Of a stretch of 64,000 nt of DNA, positions 9,134-19,426 are shown piece by piece (positions within the stretch are counted from its first letter, which is position 1; each line of letters starts with the position of its first letter). The translations under genes and the position numbers were made by a program. The stretch is taken from assembly GCA_900142905.1 (NCBI GenBank), contig FSRV01000001.1:124001-188000 (forward strand). The letters are read 5' to 3'. The notes beneath the pieces were generated by a model that made no database searches, was not told the DNA's origin, and was given only the letters and a program-made list of their open reading frames with translations. The DNA comes from Burkholderia sp. GAS332. GTDB lineage: Bacteria > Pseudomonadota > Gammaproteobacteria > Burkholderiales > Burkholderiaceae.

Positions 9134-9169
9134 AAGCGGTGTGTTTCACGTGAAACACACCGCTTTTTT
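9134..9169 (+). terminator. Terminator formed by a 32-bp perfect palindrome that contains parS
   Basis: Positions 9134-9165 are perfectly palindromic (AAGCGGTGTGTTTCAC and its complement) and run into a T tract, so the RNA would form a terminator-like stem ending the livF operon. The centre is the ParB-binding sequence listed separately. Because there is no spacer, a few central pairs must open to form the loop. Confidence 0.75.
9142..9157. promoter_or_regulatory. parS site 1 (ParB binding)
   Basis: TGTTTCACGTGAAACA matches the broadly conserved bacterial parS consensus TGTTNCACGTGAAACA at every position. parAB lies about 3 kb downstream. ParB would load here and spread along the chromosome. 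Confidence 0.92.
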
Positions 9170-9214
9170 GTTGCCTGGCCATTCGGCCGAAATTCGGGCC
9201 TAAACCGAACCCGT

Positions 9215-9220
9215 TATAAT
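9215..9220 (+). promoter_or_regulatory. -10 box of the probable mnmG promoter
   Basis: TATAAT lies 56 bases before the mnmG start. At 16-nt spacing the -35 candidate is only TTCGGG (9193-9198), so that element is weak. Confidence 0.5.
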
Positions 9221-9276
9221 TCGCCCATACATTTTCCTTTGAAAGGCTCACGCGACGATCTGGCGTGAGATCCGCG

Positions 9277-11235
9277 ATGCTTTTTCCCACAGAATTTGAC
9301 GTAATCGTCGTTGGCGGCGGTCATGCCGGCACCGAAGCCGCCTTGGCTTCGGCACGCATGGGCAATACCACGCTCCTGCTGACGCATAACATCGAAACCC
9401 TCGGTCAGATGAGCTGCAATCCGTCCATCGGCGGGATTGGCAAGGGCCATCTGGTGAAGGAAGTCGATGCGCTGGGCGGTGCGATGGCGGCTGCGACGGA
9501 CGAGGGCGGGATTCAATTCCGCATCCTTAATTCGTCGAAGGGGCCTGCTGTTCGTGCGACGCGCGCGCAGGCGGACCGTCTGCTGTATAAGCAGGCGATC
9601 CGGCATCGGCTGGAGAATCAGCCGAACCTGTGGCTGTTCCAGCAGGCGGTCGACGATCTGATCGTGGAAGGCGACCGTGTCGTCGGCGCGGTGACGCAGG
9701 TGGGGATTCGTTTCCGCTCGCGCGCCGTGGTGCTGACGGCCGGGACGTTCCTCGACGGCAAGATTCACGTGGGCTTGAACAACTACACCGGTGGCCGTGC
9801 CGGCGATCCGGCAGCAGTGTCGCTGTCGGCCCGCCTCAAGGAATTGAAGCTGCCGCAAGGCCGCCTCAAGACCGGGACGCCGCCGCGTATTGACGGCCGG
9901 ACGATCGACTTTTCGAAGCTCGAAGAGCAGCCGGGCGATCTGGATCCGGTGCCGGTTTTCTCGTTTCTCGGCCGGGTGGAACAGCATCCGCGCCAGGTGC
10001 CGTGCTGGGTCACGCATACGAATGAGCGCACGCACGACATCATCCGCGGGGGGCTCGACCGCTCGCCGATGTACACGGGCGTGATCGAAGGGGTGGGGCC
10101 GCGGTATTGCCCGTCGATCGAAGACAAGATTCACCGCTTCGCGTCGAAGGAATCGCATCAGATCTTCCTCGAACCGGAAGGGCTGACGACCAACGAGTTC
10201 TATCCCAATGGGATTTCAACCAGCCTGCCGTTCGACGTGCAGCTGGAACTCGTGCGTTCGATGCGTGGTCTGGAGCATGCGCATATTCTGCGACCGGGCT
10301 ACGCGATCGAGTATGACTACTTCGATCCGCGCGGACTGAAGGCATCGCTGGAAACCAAGGTGATCAACGGGCTGTTCTTTGCGGGCCAGATCAACGGTAC
10401 CACCGGCTACGAAGAAGCAGCCGCGCAAGGCTTGCTGGCAGGGATTAACGCCGGCTTGCACGTACAGGGCAAGGACGCATGGTGCCCGCGCCGCGATCAG
10501 GCGTACCTGGGTGTGCTGGTCGACGATCTGGTCACGCGTGGGGTGTCCGAGCCGTATCGTATGTTCACGAGCCGCGCCGAATACCGCCTGAGCCTGCGCG
10601 AAGATAACGCCGATATGCGTCTGACGGAGATCGGCCGCGAACTCGGTGTGGTCGACGACGTCCGGTGGGACGCATTCAGCCGCAAGCGCGAGGCTGTTTC
10701 ACGTGAAACAGAGCGCCTTCGTACGACGTGGGTCAATCCTAAGACGTTACCGGCCGAAGAAGCGACTGCGTTGCTCGGCAAGCCGATTGACCACGAATAC
10801 AGTTTGGCCGATCTGCTCCGCCGTCCGGGCGTGACATACGACGGAGTCTGCGGTTTGCGCGAAGGTGCATGTGCTGCACCCGAGACGCTGGCCGAAGACG
10901 ACGTTCTGCTCGCCCAGATCAAGGAGCAGATCGAGATCGGCATCAAGTATCAGGGTTATATCGACCGCCAGGCTGATGAGATCGAGCGGAATGAATCGCA
11001 CGAAAGTACGCGTCTGCCGGAAGGTTTGGACTACGCGGAGGTAAGGGGCCTGTCGTTCGAAGCGCGTCAGAAACTGACGCAATTCCGCCCCGAGACCATC
11101 GGCCAGGCCTCGCGTATCTCCGGCATTACCCCGGCGGCGATCTCCTTGCTGATGGTCCACCTGAAGCGTGGCTTGGGGCGCCGTTCGACGAAAACCGCCG
11201 AACCCGGCACCGACAGCACGCCGGTGGCGCAATGA
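9277..11235 (+). CDS. mnmG: tRNA uridine 5-carboxymethylaminomethyl modification enzyme MnmG (GidA)
   Basis: This 652-residue FAD enzyme works with MnmE to install carboxymethylaminomethyl on the wobble uridine of several tRNAs. The FAD-binding motif [19 protein letters not shown] starts near residue 10; [21 protein letters not shown] follows near 45. [17 protein letters not shown] is near residue 430. The ATG at 9277 gives the normal family N-terminus [15 protein letters not shown]; a GTG at 9265 in the same frame is less likely. The gene overlaps rsmG by 4 nt. A perfect parS sequence lies inside its coding region at 10695-10710, encoding the stretch VSRET. Confidence 0.97.
   Translation: MLFPTEFDVIVVGGGHAGTEAALASARMGNTTLLLTHNIETLGQMSCNPSIGGIGKGHLVKEVDALGGAMAAATDEGGIQFRILNSSKGPAVRATRAQADRLLYKQAIRHRLENQPNLWLFQQAVDDLIVEGDRVVGAVTQVGIRFRSRAVVLTAGTFLDGKIHVGLNNYTGGRAGDPAAVSLSARLKELKLPQGRLKTGTPPRIDGRTIDFSKLEEQPGDLDPVPVFSFLGRVEQHPRQVPCWVTHTNERTHDIIRGGLDRSPMYTGVIEGVGPRYCPSIEDKIHRFASKESHQIFLEPEGLTTNEFYPNGISTSLPFDVQLELVRSMRGLEHAHILRPGYAIEYDYFDPRGLKASLETKVINGLFFAGQINGTTGYEEAAAQGLLAGINAGLHVQGKDAWCPRRDQAYLGVLVDDLVTRGVSEPYRMFTSRAEYRLSLREDNADMRLTEIGRELGVVDDVRWDAFSRKREAVSRETERLRTTWVNPKTLPAEEATALLGKPIDHEYSLADLLRRPGVTYDGVCGLREGACAAPETLAEDDVLLAQIKEQIEIGIKYQGYIDRQADEIERNESHESTRLPEGLDYAEVRGLSFEARQKLTQFRPETIGQASRISGITPAAISLLMVHLKRGLGRRSTKTAEPGTDSTPVAQ
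10695..10710. promoter_or_regulatory. parS site 2, inside the mnmG coding sequence
   Basis: TGTTTCACGTGAAACA is identical to site 1 and also matches the full consensus. It is read as codons within mnmG without disturbing the frame. Two sites 1.55 kb apart, both within 3 kb of parA, form a small centromere cluster. Confidence 0.92.
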
Positions 11236-11915
11236 CGGTGAGTCAGAAGGGAAGGGGTAGCGAAGCATTGGCGCCGTTGTTGGCGGACGGCGTCCGCGAA
11301 CTCGGCCTCGATTTAAGCGACGCACAACTCGGCAAACTGCTCGACTACGTGGCGCTGCTGTCCAAATGGAATGCCGTCTATAACCTGACGGCGATCCGCG
11401 ATCCCCGGCAGATGCTTATCCAGCACATCCTGGATTCGCTTTCGATCGTGCCGCATCTCGCTACGCGCGGCGCGTCCTCGGTGCTGGACGTGGGTTCCGG
11501 GGGCGGTTTGCCCGGTATCGTGCTGGCTATCGTGCTGCCCGACTGGACCGTCACCGTGAACGACATCGTTCACAAGAAAACGGCTTTTCAGGCTCAGGCC
11601 AAAGCCGAACTCGGCCTTGCTAATCTGTCAGTCGTCACGGGTCGTGTCGAGACTTTGCGGCCGGGCGCCGAAGTACCGGCAAAGTTCGACGTAATCGTGT
11701 CGCGCGCATTCGCAGAGCTCGCGGATTTCGTTACACTGGCCCGTCATCTGGTTGCGGAGCAAGGTGCGATCTGGGCAATGAAGGGTGTGCGTCCGGATGG
11801 TGAGATCGAGCGCCTGCCAGCAGGCGCCCACGTGGAACAGATCATTCGGCTGAACGTGCCGTCGCTCGATGCGGAGCGGCATTTGATCAAGGTTCTGGTG
11901 GACGGCGAAAACTGA
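11232..11915 (+). CDS. rsmG: 16S rRNA (guanine527-N7)-methyltransferase RsmG (GidB)
   Basis: This 227-residue SAM-dependent methyltransferase modifies G527 of 16S rRNA. The SAM motif [18 protein letters not shown] is near residue 77, preceded by the family segment [21 protein letters not shown] occurs near 155. The start overlaps the mnmG stop (ATGA). Length is normal for the family. It is co-transcribed between mnmG and parA, as in many bacteria near the origin. Confidence 0.95.
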   Translation: MTVSQKGRGSEALAPLLADGVRELGLDLSDAQLGKLLDYVALLSKWNAVYNLTAIRDPRQMLIQHILDSLSIVPHLATRGASSVLDVGSGGGLPGIVLAIVLPDWTVTVNDIVHKKTAFQAQAKAELGLANLSVVTGRVETLRPGAEVPAKFDVIVSRAFAELADFVTLARHLVAEQGAIWAMKGVRPDGEIERLPAGAHVEQIIRLNVPSLDAERHLIKVLVDGEN

Positions 11916-12011
11916 CGGCTACCACCGGCAGGTCCTAGGCAAGCACCGCATACCAGAAGCGCTTTCTACTTTATTCAAGCAGTTTCAAGCAGCAAAAGGG
12001 ACACACCAACG

Positions 12012-12803
12012 ATGGCAAAAATCTTCTGCGTTGCGAACCAGAAGGGCGGCGTCGGCAAGACGACGACAGCGGTCAATCTGGCCGCAAGCTTGGCAGCGCA
12101 GGGACAGCGAGTCCTTCTCATCGATCTGGACCCGCAGGGCAACGCCACGATGGGCAGCGGTGTCGACAAGGCCGCCTGCACGAACACCGTCTACGAAGTG
12201 CTCGTCGATGGCGTGTCGGTGGCGGATGCGCGAGTGCGTCCTGAAGCCGTCGGCTATGACGTGCTGCCCGCGAACCGCGAACTCGCGGGTGCCGAGGTCG
12301 AACTGGTCAGCGTGCAGAACCGTGAGCGCCAAATGAAGATCGCGTTGGCGGCGGTCGAAAGCGAATACGAATTCGTACTGATCGACTGCCCGCCGGCTTT
12401 GTCGCTGCTGACGCTCAACGGCTTGTGCGCCGCCCATGGCGTGGTGATTCCGATGCAGTGCGAGTACTTCGCGCTCGAGGGGCTGTCCGACCTGGTCAAC
12501 ACGATCAAGCAGGTGCACGCGAACCTGAATCGCGACCTGAAGGTGATCGGCCTATTGCGCGTGATGTTCGATCCGCGCATCACCTTGCAACAGCAAGTTT
12601 CGGATCAGCTCAAAGAGCACTTTGGAGACAAGGTGTTCGACGTGGTGATTCCGCGCAACGTGCGTCTTGCCGAGGCGCCTAGCTATGGGTTGCCGGGCGT
12701 TGTGTTCGACAAGGCGTCGCGCGGCGCGCAGGCGTATGTGCAGTTCGGTGCAGAGATGATTGAGCGGGTGCGTGCGTTGAATGACGCGCCCCAGGCGTCC
12801 TAA
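12012..12803 (+). CDS. parA: Chromosome-partitioning ATPase ParA (Soj)
   Basis: This 263-residue ParA/MinD-family ATPase drives segregation of the ParB-parS complex over the nucleoid. The deviant Walker A KGGVGKTTTAVNLAA starts near residue 12, with the signature lysine, and LIDLDPQGNAT follows near 38. EFVLIDCPPALSLLTLN near 120 is the Walker B region. The protein is short, with no N-terminal DNA-binding domain, as expected for a chromosomal (type Ib) ParA. parB follows after 18 bases and two parS sites lie upstream. Confidence 0.96.
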   Translation: MAKIFCVANQKGGVGKTTTAVNLAASLAAQGQRVLLIDLDPQGNATMGSGVDKAACTNTVYEVLVDGVSVADARVRPEAVGYDVLPANRELAGAEVELVSVQNRERQMKIALAAVESEYEFVLIDCPPALSLLTLNGLCAAHGVVIPMQCEYFALEGLSDLVNTIKQVHANLNRDLKVIGLLRVMFDPRITLQQQVSDQLKEHFGDKVFDVVIPRNVRLAEAPSYGLPGVVFDKASRGAQAYVQFGAEMIERVRALNDAPQAS

Positions 12804-12821
12804 GCGGATCGAGGAAGCACG

Positions 12822-13709
12822 ATGAACGCAGTAGCAAGAAAAAAGGGCTTGGGCCGCGGCCTGGAAGCATTGCTAGGTGGCAGTGCGGATATTACCGAGG
12901 CGGTAGCGATCGAGGGCGCGCCGAACGTGCTGCCGCTCAGTAAGCTGCAGGCCGGCAAGTACCAGCCGCGTACGCGCATGGACGAAGGCGCGTTGCAGGA
13001 ATTGGCGGCCAGCATCCGTGCCCAGGGGCTGATGCAGCCGATCCTCGTGCGGCCGGTTTCGGCGGATAAGTACGAGATCATTGCCGGCGAGCGGCGCTTC
13101 CGAGCGGCACGCATTGCCGGTCTCGACGAGGTCCCGGTGCTGGTGAGGGACGTGCCCGACCAGGCCGCCGCGGCGATGGCGCTGATCGAGAATATCCAGC
13201 GCGAAGATCTGAATCCGCTGGAAGAAGCGCAGGGCATTCAGCGCTTGCTCGACGAATTCAATTTCACGCACGAGCAGGCGGCCGAATCGGTGGGGCGTTC
13301 GCGCAGTGCTGTATCGAATCTGCTGCGTTTGCTCAACCTGGCTGCACCGGTGCAGACGATGTTGCTGGCCGGCGATCTCGACATGGGGCATGCCCGCGCG
13401 CTACTGGCGGTCGACGCAGCGACGCAGATCACGCTGGCCAACCAGGTCGTCAACAAGCGCATGTCGGTACGCGAGACCGAAAAGCTGGTGACGGCGACCA
13501 CCAAGGCTGCGCCCACAGTCAAGGCGCGAGCGAATCAGGACGGCGGCCGCGACACGCGACGACTCGAAGAAGAGTTGTCCGATCTGCTCTCCGCAACCGT
13601 AAAGATCAAGCTCGGCCGGCGCGGTCGCGGCCAGGTGCTGGTGGACTTCGGCGATCTGGATGCGCTGGAAGGCATTCTTGTCCGGTTGCGTGGTAACGCC
13701 ACCGTCTGA
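12822..13709 (+). CDS. parB: Chromosome-partitioning protein ParB (Spo0J)
   Basis: This 295-residue ParB-family CTPase/DNA clamp binds parS. The order is a basic N-terminus (KKGLGRGLEALLGG), the CTP-binding box with GERRFRAARIAGL near 88, a helix-turn-helix region (EQAAESVGRSRSAVSNLLRLL near 150) that reads parS, and a C-terminal dimerisation region. The RBS is GAGGAA at 12811-12816. It forms a bicistron with parA. Confidence 0.96.
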   Translation: MNAVARKKGLGRGLEALLGGSADITEAVAIEGAPNVLPLSKLQAGKYQPRTRMDEGALQELAASIRAQGLMQPILVRPVSADKYEIIAGERRFRAARIAGLDEVPVLVRDVPDQAAAAMALIENIQREDLNPLEEAQGIQRLLDEFNFTHEQAAESVGRSRSAVSNLLRLLNLAAPVQTMLLAGDLDMGHARALLAVDAATQITLANQVVNKRMSVRETEKLVTATTKAAPTVKARANQDGGRDTRRLEEELSDLLSATVKIKLGRRGRGQVLVDFGDLDALEGILVRLRGNATV

Positions 13710-14490
13710 TCATGGCGGGTTGAACATGCTTGTGGCTTGGCGGGGTCTCGGTCCCGCTCGCAAGCTGTTTGGCGTGTTTGTTCGGTTGGTTTCGGCGGCG
13801 GAGGTGACGTAGCGGTTGTATCTGCTGCAAGCCGGCCTCGTTTGACAATCTCCCTGATTGATCGATAGCCAACGCGGATGTCAGTTGGATTCCTAACTAT
13901 TGGCCACGTTTAATAATCAGGATTGCGATGTATCGGACGCCGCTGATATTTTCGCGGTGACGCGGACATAGTCGGGGTGTTCGGCGATTTGAGTTGGCCG
14001 CGCAGGCGAGGTCGCTTGCGGTTTGGCCTTGCCGCTGCTCGGCGTGCCTCATACTCCGTCCTTTCGCGTGTTTAGATCTGGCAACGAGTGTTGTGTGCCG
14101 ACGCGTGGATGGGCCGGGTGTGGGGCAGGGCGGCCATCGACATGAAGTAGCAGGCGTCTGACTGCTCGCGGCGTCGATTATCCAATGCAGCAGGCCGCCT
14201 CCTATGTTGTTGGGCCGCCATGGGAGGGGCGTCCGATCGTCGCCGCCTCGCGACTACCCGGTGCCGCCCTGCATGTCCACCAAAGCTGGCAATAAATGTC
14301 GTCTGTTGCATTTTTGACACGTCCGTCCCAACGTCGAAACGACGTATCCGCGCTCTTCAACCTCCGCGATTCATCGCGCATGTTTTGCCATCCCCCGACC
14401 GCCTTACATTTGCCGTGTACAGGTCGGCCGGGATCGCATTCCCGCATGGTGAAGACCGTTTTCACGCTGGTTATTGAACGGCCTAAAGTC
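13710..14490. other. Gene-free stretch between parB and the ATP synthase operon
   Basis: About 780 bases carry no frame with a plausible start, RBS and codon use. Its composition appears less GC-biased than neighbouring genes. I found no terminator of classical form after parB, no cluster of DnaA boxes and no recognisable RNA. It could hold decayed sequence or an unrecognised small RNA. Confidence 0.4.
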
Positions 14491-14519
14491 TTGAATTGCC
14501 TGCAACTATCGCTTACAAT
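14491..14519 (+). promoter_or_regulatory. Sigma70-type promoter of the ATP synthase operon
   Basis: TTGAAT (14491-14496), a 17-base spacer and TACAAT (14514-14519) form a good vegetative promoter. The predicted RNA start is near 14526, giving atpI a leader of about 70 nt. It is the only clear promoter of this quality before the operon. Confidence 0.7.
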
Positions 14520-14598
14520 CGCCCGGATTTAATTGCATGGCAACCCCGTAAGCGCAGCGTAAGCTCGCGGGCTGGAATAAGACTTTCGGAACACTGCG

Positions 14599-15144
14599 AT
14601 GGCGGTTAAAACGTCGAATCAAGCGCCGAAGAATGGGCGTGACGACCACCGCGCTGAACGCACCGTTTCCGATGCGTCCACCGGTCAGCACGTTACAACT
14701 GACGATGCGTGGGATGTCGAGCAACAAGATAACAATATCGTTCCGCTCACGCGGGTCGAGGCTGAAAAGCTGTTTGGCCCGAATGTGAGTCGTCCATCGC
14801 GCGTTACGCCTTTCAAGGTCGTGGCGGCGCAAATGGTTTTGTCCCTGGGTGCAACGCTGGTGTGGTGGCTGTTCTACAAGCCGCCGGGCGCTGCTGCGCT
14901 GTCCGCGTTCCTGGGGGGAGCGATCTGCTGGGTGCCGAGCGCGCTGTTCGCGGCACGTCTTAGAACGCTGAGCGGCGCCAAAACAGCGATGAGCTGGATG
15001 ATTGGCGAAGCGCTCAAGATGGGGACAACGATCGCGATGTTTGTAGCCATCGCCTTCTGGTATCACGACGTATGCTGGGTGCCGCTGCTCGTGACCTACC
15101 TCATCGCGCTCAAGACGTACTGGATCGCCTTGGCGTGGCGCTAA
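14599..15144 (+). CDS. atpI: ATP synthase accessory protein AtpI
   Basis: This 181-residue membrane protein is placed first in the atp operon, where AtpI helps assemble the c-ring. Hydrophobic segments start near residues 80, 105, 135 and 160, including FLGGAICWVPSALFAARLR, the region typical for AtpI. The N-terminal 70 residues are a hydrophilic, acidic extension, making the protein longer than the usual 120-130 residues. The operon position supports the call more than sequence does, since AtpI is poorly conserved. Confidence 0.85.
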   Translation: MAVKTSNQAPKNGRDDHRAERTVSDASTGQHVTTDDAWDVEQQDNNIVPLTRVEAEKLFGPNVSRPSRVTPFKVVAAQMVLSLGATLVWWLFYKPPGAAALSAFLGGAICWVPSALFAARLRTLSGAKTAMSWMIGEALKMGTTIAMFVAIAFWYHDVCWVPLLVTYLIALKTYWIALAWR

Positions 15145-15319
15145 GGTTGTAGCGGAAAGTGGTGGCACAAGAGTAGCAGCACAAAATTCAGGCCGGCGCG
15201 TAGCGCCGGCATCAGGAGTGCGGATTTGACATGATCCGCACCCGGCGTGTTCCCGCAATACAGTATTGCGGCGGGAACGGCCCGAGACGATTTTCGACAA
15301 TTTGGGTGGCATTAACGAT

Positions 15320-16171
15320 ATGGCAGCTAGCGAAGGCACGCGCGCTCTGGATCCGTCCGAGTACATCGCGCACCACTTGCAGAACTTTTCCACCGCGCAC
15401 CAGACGTCGATTTTCGACATTCATGTGTGGAATCTGGACACCCTCTTCTGGTCGATCGTTTGCGGTCTGGCCACCATCGGCATCTTGCATCTGGCCGCCC
15501 GCAAGGCAACGTCTGGCGTGCCGGGTCGTTTCCAGTGCGCGATCGAAATGCTGGTCGAGATGGTCGAAGATCAATCGAAGTCGATGATCCACGGCTCGCG
15601 CACCTTCATCGCTCCGTTGGCACTGACCATCTTCGTCTGGGTCGCGCTGATGAATTCGCTCGACTTCATCCCCGTCGATCTGCCGGGCCGCGTGATTGGC
15701 TGGCTCGGTCTGTCGCAAGCTATCCCCCATCACCGCATCGTGCCGACCGCCGACCTGAACGGTACGCTCGGCATCGCGCTCGGCGTATTCGCGTTGATGA
15801 TTTACTACAACCTCAAGATCAAGGGCGTAGGCGGCTTCGTGCATGAACTGCTGTCGGCCCCGTTCGGCGCGCATCCGCTGCTGTGGATCCCGAACCTTGC
15901 ATTGAACATCATCGAGTTCGTCGCAAAGACGGTTTCGCTCGGCATGCGGCTGTTCGGCAACATGTACGCGGGCGAGCTGTTGTTCCTGCTGATTGCCCTG
16001 CTCGGCAGCATGTGGGGTTTCGGCGCGGACGCGTCAGTGCTCGGCTTTATCGGCCACGTCATCGCAGGCACGGTTTGGGCGATCTTCCACATCCTGATCG
16101 TTTTCCTGCAGGCATTCATTTTCATGATGCTGACGCTGGTGTACATCGGACAGGCACACGACAGCCACTAA
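15320..16171 (+). CDS. atpB: F0F1 ATP synthase subunit a
   Basis: This 283-residue integral membrane stator subunit carries the proton half-channels of F0. The conserved arginine that faces the c-ring is in [17 protein letters not shown] near residue 210. Several long hydrophobic helices follow the typical plan. The ATG at 15320 gives the N-terminus [20 protein letters not shown]; the frame continues upstream by 18 codons to 15266 without a better RBS. The ribosome-binding sequence (GGGTGG at 15304-15309) is weak. 175 bases separate it from atpI. Confidence 0.95.
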   Translation: MAASEGTRALDPSEYIAHHLQNFSTAHQTSIFDIHVWNLDTLFWSIVCGLATIGILHLAARKATSGVPGRFQCAIEMLVEMVEDQSKSMIHGSRTFIAPLALTIFVWVALMNSLDFIPVDLPGRVIGWLGLSQAIPHHRIVPTADLNGTLGIALGVFALMIYYNLKIKGVGGFVHELLSAPFGAHPLLWIPNLALNIIEFVAKTVSLGMRLFGNMYAGELLFLLIALLGSMWGFGADASVLGFIGHVIAGTVWAIFHILIVFLQAFIFMMLTLVYIGQAHDSH

Positions 16172-16241
16172 TCACGGCGTGTCGAACGACGAATTGTTTT
16201 TAGTTTTGTTTTATTTAAATCCCAGTTCCAACCAGTTCTAA

Positions 16242-16535
<294 letters not shown>

Positions 16536-16598
16536 GGTTCCTCGGAAGTTTGCGCCTGAGCTATAACTGGTGAAGGCGCAGGGCGGAACGGGCACTTG

Positions 16599-16630
16599 GG
16601 CGCTGATCGAATACAGAATCGATGAGCGCC
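16599..16630 (+). other. Stem-loop in the atpE-atpF gap
   Basis: GGCGCTGATCGA (16599-16610) pairs with TCGATGAGCGCC (16619-16630) with a single mismatch across an 8-nt loop. There is no T-run, so it is not a classical terminator. Its place directly after the most highly translated gene suggests RNA processing or protection of the upstream message. Confidence 0.55.
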
Positions 16631-16673
16631 TTGCCGTTTCACTTTCCGAACTAGCAACGTTTAAGGAAACACC

Positions 16674-17144
16674 GTGAATCTCAACGCAACCCTGTTTGCG
16701 CAAATGGTCGTGTTCCTGATCCTCGCGTGGTTCACGATGAAGTTCGTGTGGCCGCCGTTGATCAACGCCCTCGACGAGCGCTCGAAGAAGATCGCTGACG
16801 GTTTGTCGGCTGCTGAAAAGGGCAAGGCGGAACTCGAAGCCGCCCACAAGCGCGTCGACCAGGAACTCGCTCAGGCACGCAATGACGGTCAGCAACGTAT
16901 TGCTGACGCAGAAAAGCGCGCTGTGACAGTCGCTGACGAAATCAAGGCTCAAGCACAAGCTGAAGCCGCTCGCATCATCGCGCAAGCGAAGGCCGACGCG
17001 GACCAGCAAGTCGTGAAGGCGCGCGAAACGCTGCGCGGCGAAGTTGCTGCACTCGCCGTGAAGGGCGCTGAACAGATCCTGAAGCGCGAAGTCGACCAGG
17101 CAGCGCATGCTGACCTGCTGAATCAACTGAAAGCCGAGCTCTGA
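16674..17144 (+). CDS. atpF: F0F1 ATP synthase subunit b
   Basis: This 156-residue peripheral stalk subunit has one N-terminal membrane helix (residues 5-27, [20 protein letters not shown]) followed by a long charged alpha-helical coiled coil rich in Ala, Glu, Lys and Gln. It starts with GTG at 16674 behind AAGGAA. The N-terminus [10 protein letters not shown] is the family standard. Length is normal. atpH follows after two bases. Confidence 0.95.
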   Translation: MNLNATLFAQMVVFLILAWFTMKFVWPPLINALDERSKKIADGLSAAEKGKAELEAAHKRVDQELAQARNDGQQRIADAEKRAVTVADEIKAQAQAEAARIIAQAKADADQQVVKARETLRGEVAALAVKGAEQILKREVDQAAHADLLNQLKAEL

Positions 17145-17146
17145 TC

Positions 17147-17686
17147 ATGGCCGAACTTGCAACCATCGCCCGTCCGTACGCAGAAGCGCTGTTTGGCGTG
17201 GCCGAAGCTGGTGACATCGCCGCCTGGTCCACGCTCGTGCAGGAGCTGGCACAGGTTGCGCGTCTGCCCGAAGTGCTGTCGATCGCCTCGAGCCCGAAAG
17301 TAAGCCGCGCCCAAGTCAGCGAACTGCTGCTGGCCGCGGTCAAGTCGCCGCTCAAGGACGACGCGCAAGCGAAGAATCTGGTGCAAATGCTGGTCGAGAA
17401 TCATCGCCTGCAATTGCTGCCGGAAATCGCTGTGCAGTTCGAAGAGTTGAAGAACGCCCGCGAAGGGGCGGCAGATGTGCTGATCGTCAGCGCATTCCCG
17501 CTCGAAGGCGCGCAGTTGAACGACCTCGTCGCAAGTCTCGAACGCAAATTCAAGCGCAAGCTGAAGCCGACGGTCGAAGTCGACTCGTCGCTGATCGGCG
17601 GCGTGCGCGTGACGGTCGGTGACGAAGTGCTCGATACCTCGGTCCGCGCGCGGCTTGCCAGCATGCAGACGGCTCTGACGGCCTGA
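17147..17686 (+). CDS. atpH: F0F1 ATP synthase subunit delta
   Basis: This 179-residue soluble subunit joins F1 to the peripheral stalk. It starts [19 protein letters not shown], the usual OSCP/delta N-terminus, and ends with the conserved region [21 protein letters not shown] near residue 145. The spacing of two bases to atpF indicates coupling. Confidence 0.95.
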   Translation: MAELATIARPYAEALFGVAEAGDIAAWSTLVQELAQVARLPEVLSIASSPKVSRAQVSELLLAAVKSPLKDDAQAKNLVQMLVENHRLQLLPEIAVQFEELKNAREGAADVLIVSAFPLEGAQLNDLVASLERKFKRKLKPTVEVDSSLIGGVRVTVGDEVLDTSVRARLASMQTALTA

Positions 17687-17744
17687 AGCGCCGAAAGCGC
17701 TGAAGCGGCTGGCACGCAACAGAATTGACTATCAGGAGCGAATA

Positions 17745-19286
17745 ATGCAACTCAATCCCTCTGAGATCAGCGAGCTGATCAAGAGCCGGATCCAGGGCCT
17801 TGAAGCGAGCGCAGACGTTCGCAACCAGGGCACCGTGATCTCCGTGACCGACGGTATCGTGCGTATCCACGGCCTGTCGGAAGTGATGCAGGGCGAAATG
17901 CTCGAATTCCCGGGCAACACCTTCGGTCTCGCACTGAACCTCGAGCGCGACTCGGTCGGCGCCGTGATTCTGGGTGAGTACGAACACATTTCGGAAGGCG
18001 ACATCGTCAAGACGACGGGCCGCATTCTCGAAGTGCCGGTGGGTCCGGAACTGCTCGGCCGCGTGGTCGATGCACTCGGCAACCCGATCGACGGCAAGGG
18101 CCCGGTCAACGCGAAGAAAACCGACGCAATCGAAAAGATTGCGCCGGGCGTGATCTGGCGTAAGTCGGTTTCGGAGCCGGTCCAAACCGGTCTGAAGTCG
18201 ATCGACGCGATGGTGCCGGTTGGCCGTGGCCAGCGCGAGCTGATCATTGGCGACCGTCAGTGCGGCAAGACCGCAGTCGCAGTCGACACGATCATCAACC
18301 AGAAGGGCAAGAATCTCTTCTGTATCTACGTCGCGATCGGCCAGAAGGCTTCGTCGATCATGAACGTGGTGCGCAAGCTGGAAGAAACGGGCGCGCTGGA
18401 ATACACGATCGTCGTGGCCGCTTCGGCTTCGGAATCGGCTGCGATGCAATACCTCGCACCGTACGCCGGCTGCACGATGGGCGAATACTTCCGCGACCGC
18501 GGTCAAGACGCGCTGATCGTGTATGACGATTTGACCAAGCAAGCTTGGGCATACCGTCAGATCTCGCTGCTGCTTCGCCGCCCGCCGGGCCGCGAAGCAT
18601 ACCCGGGTGACGTGTTCTATCTGCACTCGCGTTTGCTGGAACGTGCTGCGCGCGTCTCGGAAGAGTACGTCGAGAAGTTCACGAACGGCGAAGTGAAGGG
18701 CAAGAGCGGTTCGCTGACGGCACTGCCGGTCATTGAAACGCAAGCAGGCGACGTGACCGCATTCGTTCCGACGAACGTGATCTCGATTACCGACGGCCAG
18801 ATCTTCCTGGAAACCGACCTCTTCAACGCAGGTATCCGCCCGGCAATTAACGCTGGCGTGTCGGTGTCGCGCGTCGGTGGTGCGGCTCAAACCAAGGTTG
18901 TGAAGAAGCTGTCGGGCGGTATCCGTACCGACCTGGCTCAGTACCGTGAATTGGCTGCGTTCGCGCAGTTCGCATCGGACCTCGACGAAGCCACCCGCAA
19001 GCAGCTGGAACGCGGCCGCCGCGTGACGGAACTGCTGAAGCAGCCGCAATATCAGCCGCTGCAAGTGTGGGAACTGGCGGTTGCGCTGTTCGCTGCGAAC
19101 AATGGCTACCTCGACGATCTGGAAGTTGCGCAAGTGCTGCCGTTCGAAAAGGGCCTGCGTGATTACCTGAAGTCGAAGCACGCTGACCTGGTCAAGCGCA
19201 TCGAAGATACCAAGGAACTCTCGAAGGACGACGAAGCCCTGCTGCATACGGCTCTCAAAGACTTCAAGAAGTCCGGCGCTTATTGA
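17745..19286 (+). CDS. atpA: F0F1 ATP synthase subunit alpha
   Basis: This 513-residue non-catalytic nucleotide-binding subunit of F1 has its P-loop at [13 protein letters not shown] (near residue 170). The alpha signature [17 protein letters not shown], with the arginine contributed to the catalytic site, lies near 365. Length and N-terminus ([16 protein letters not shown]) are standard. A long antisense open frame covers it but is a shadow of biased codon use. Confidence 0.97.
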   Translation: MQLNPSEISELIKSRIQGLEASADVRNQGTVISVTDGIVRIHGLSEVMQGEMLEFPGNTFGLALNLERDSVGAVILGEYEHISEGDIVKTTGRILEVPVGPELLGRVVDALGNPIDGKGPVNAKKTDAIEKIAPGVIWRKSVSEPVQTGLKSIDAMVPVGRGQRELIIGDRQCGKTAVAVDTIINQKGKNLFCIYVAIGQKASSIMNVVRKLEETGALEYTIVVAASASESAAMQYLAPYAGCTMGEYFRDRGQDALIVYDDLTKQAWAYRQISLLLRRPPGREAYPGDVFYLHSRLLERAARVSEEYVEKFTNGEVKGKSGSLTALPVIETQAGDVTAFVPTNVISITDGQIFLETDLFNAGIRPAINAGVSVSRVGGAAQTKVVKKLSGGIRTDLAQYRELAAFAQFASDLDEATRKQLERGRRVTELLKQPQYQPLQVWELAVALFAANNGYLDDLEVAQVLPFEKGLRDYLKSKHADLVKRIEDTKELSKDDEALLHTALKDFKKSGAY

Positions 19287-19370
19287 TCCGCGAGTGATCC
19301 GCAAGGCATAAACGGACCTTGAAGCGGCGCGGGCCGCAGGCAACTGAACCCGCGCTGCTTCGATAGCTTT

Positions 19371-19412
19371 GCATGGGCCCCGAGTAACCGCTAAAGCGCT
19401 AACTTGGGCCGA
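19371..19412 (+). repeat. Hairpin repeat, copy 1 (atpA-atpG gap)
   Basis: The element begins GCATGGGCC, has the core CCGCTAAAGCGCTAAC and ends GGCC. It folds on itself and lies immediately before the atpG RBS (AAAGGAG, 19414-19420). It matches the copies at 21909 and 21956, with the stem arms changed in a partly compensating way. Confidence 0.7.
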
Positions 19413-19426
19413 CAAAGGAGCAAGCA

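Noticed and set aside
14072..14532. Short frames on both strands in the parB-atpI gap
   Set aside because: No ribosome-binding sites, no family-like segments and codon use unlike neighbours.
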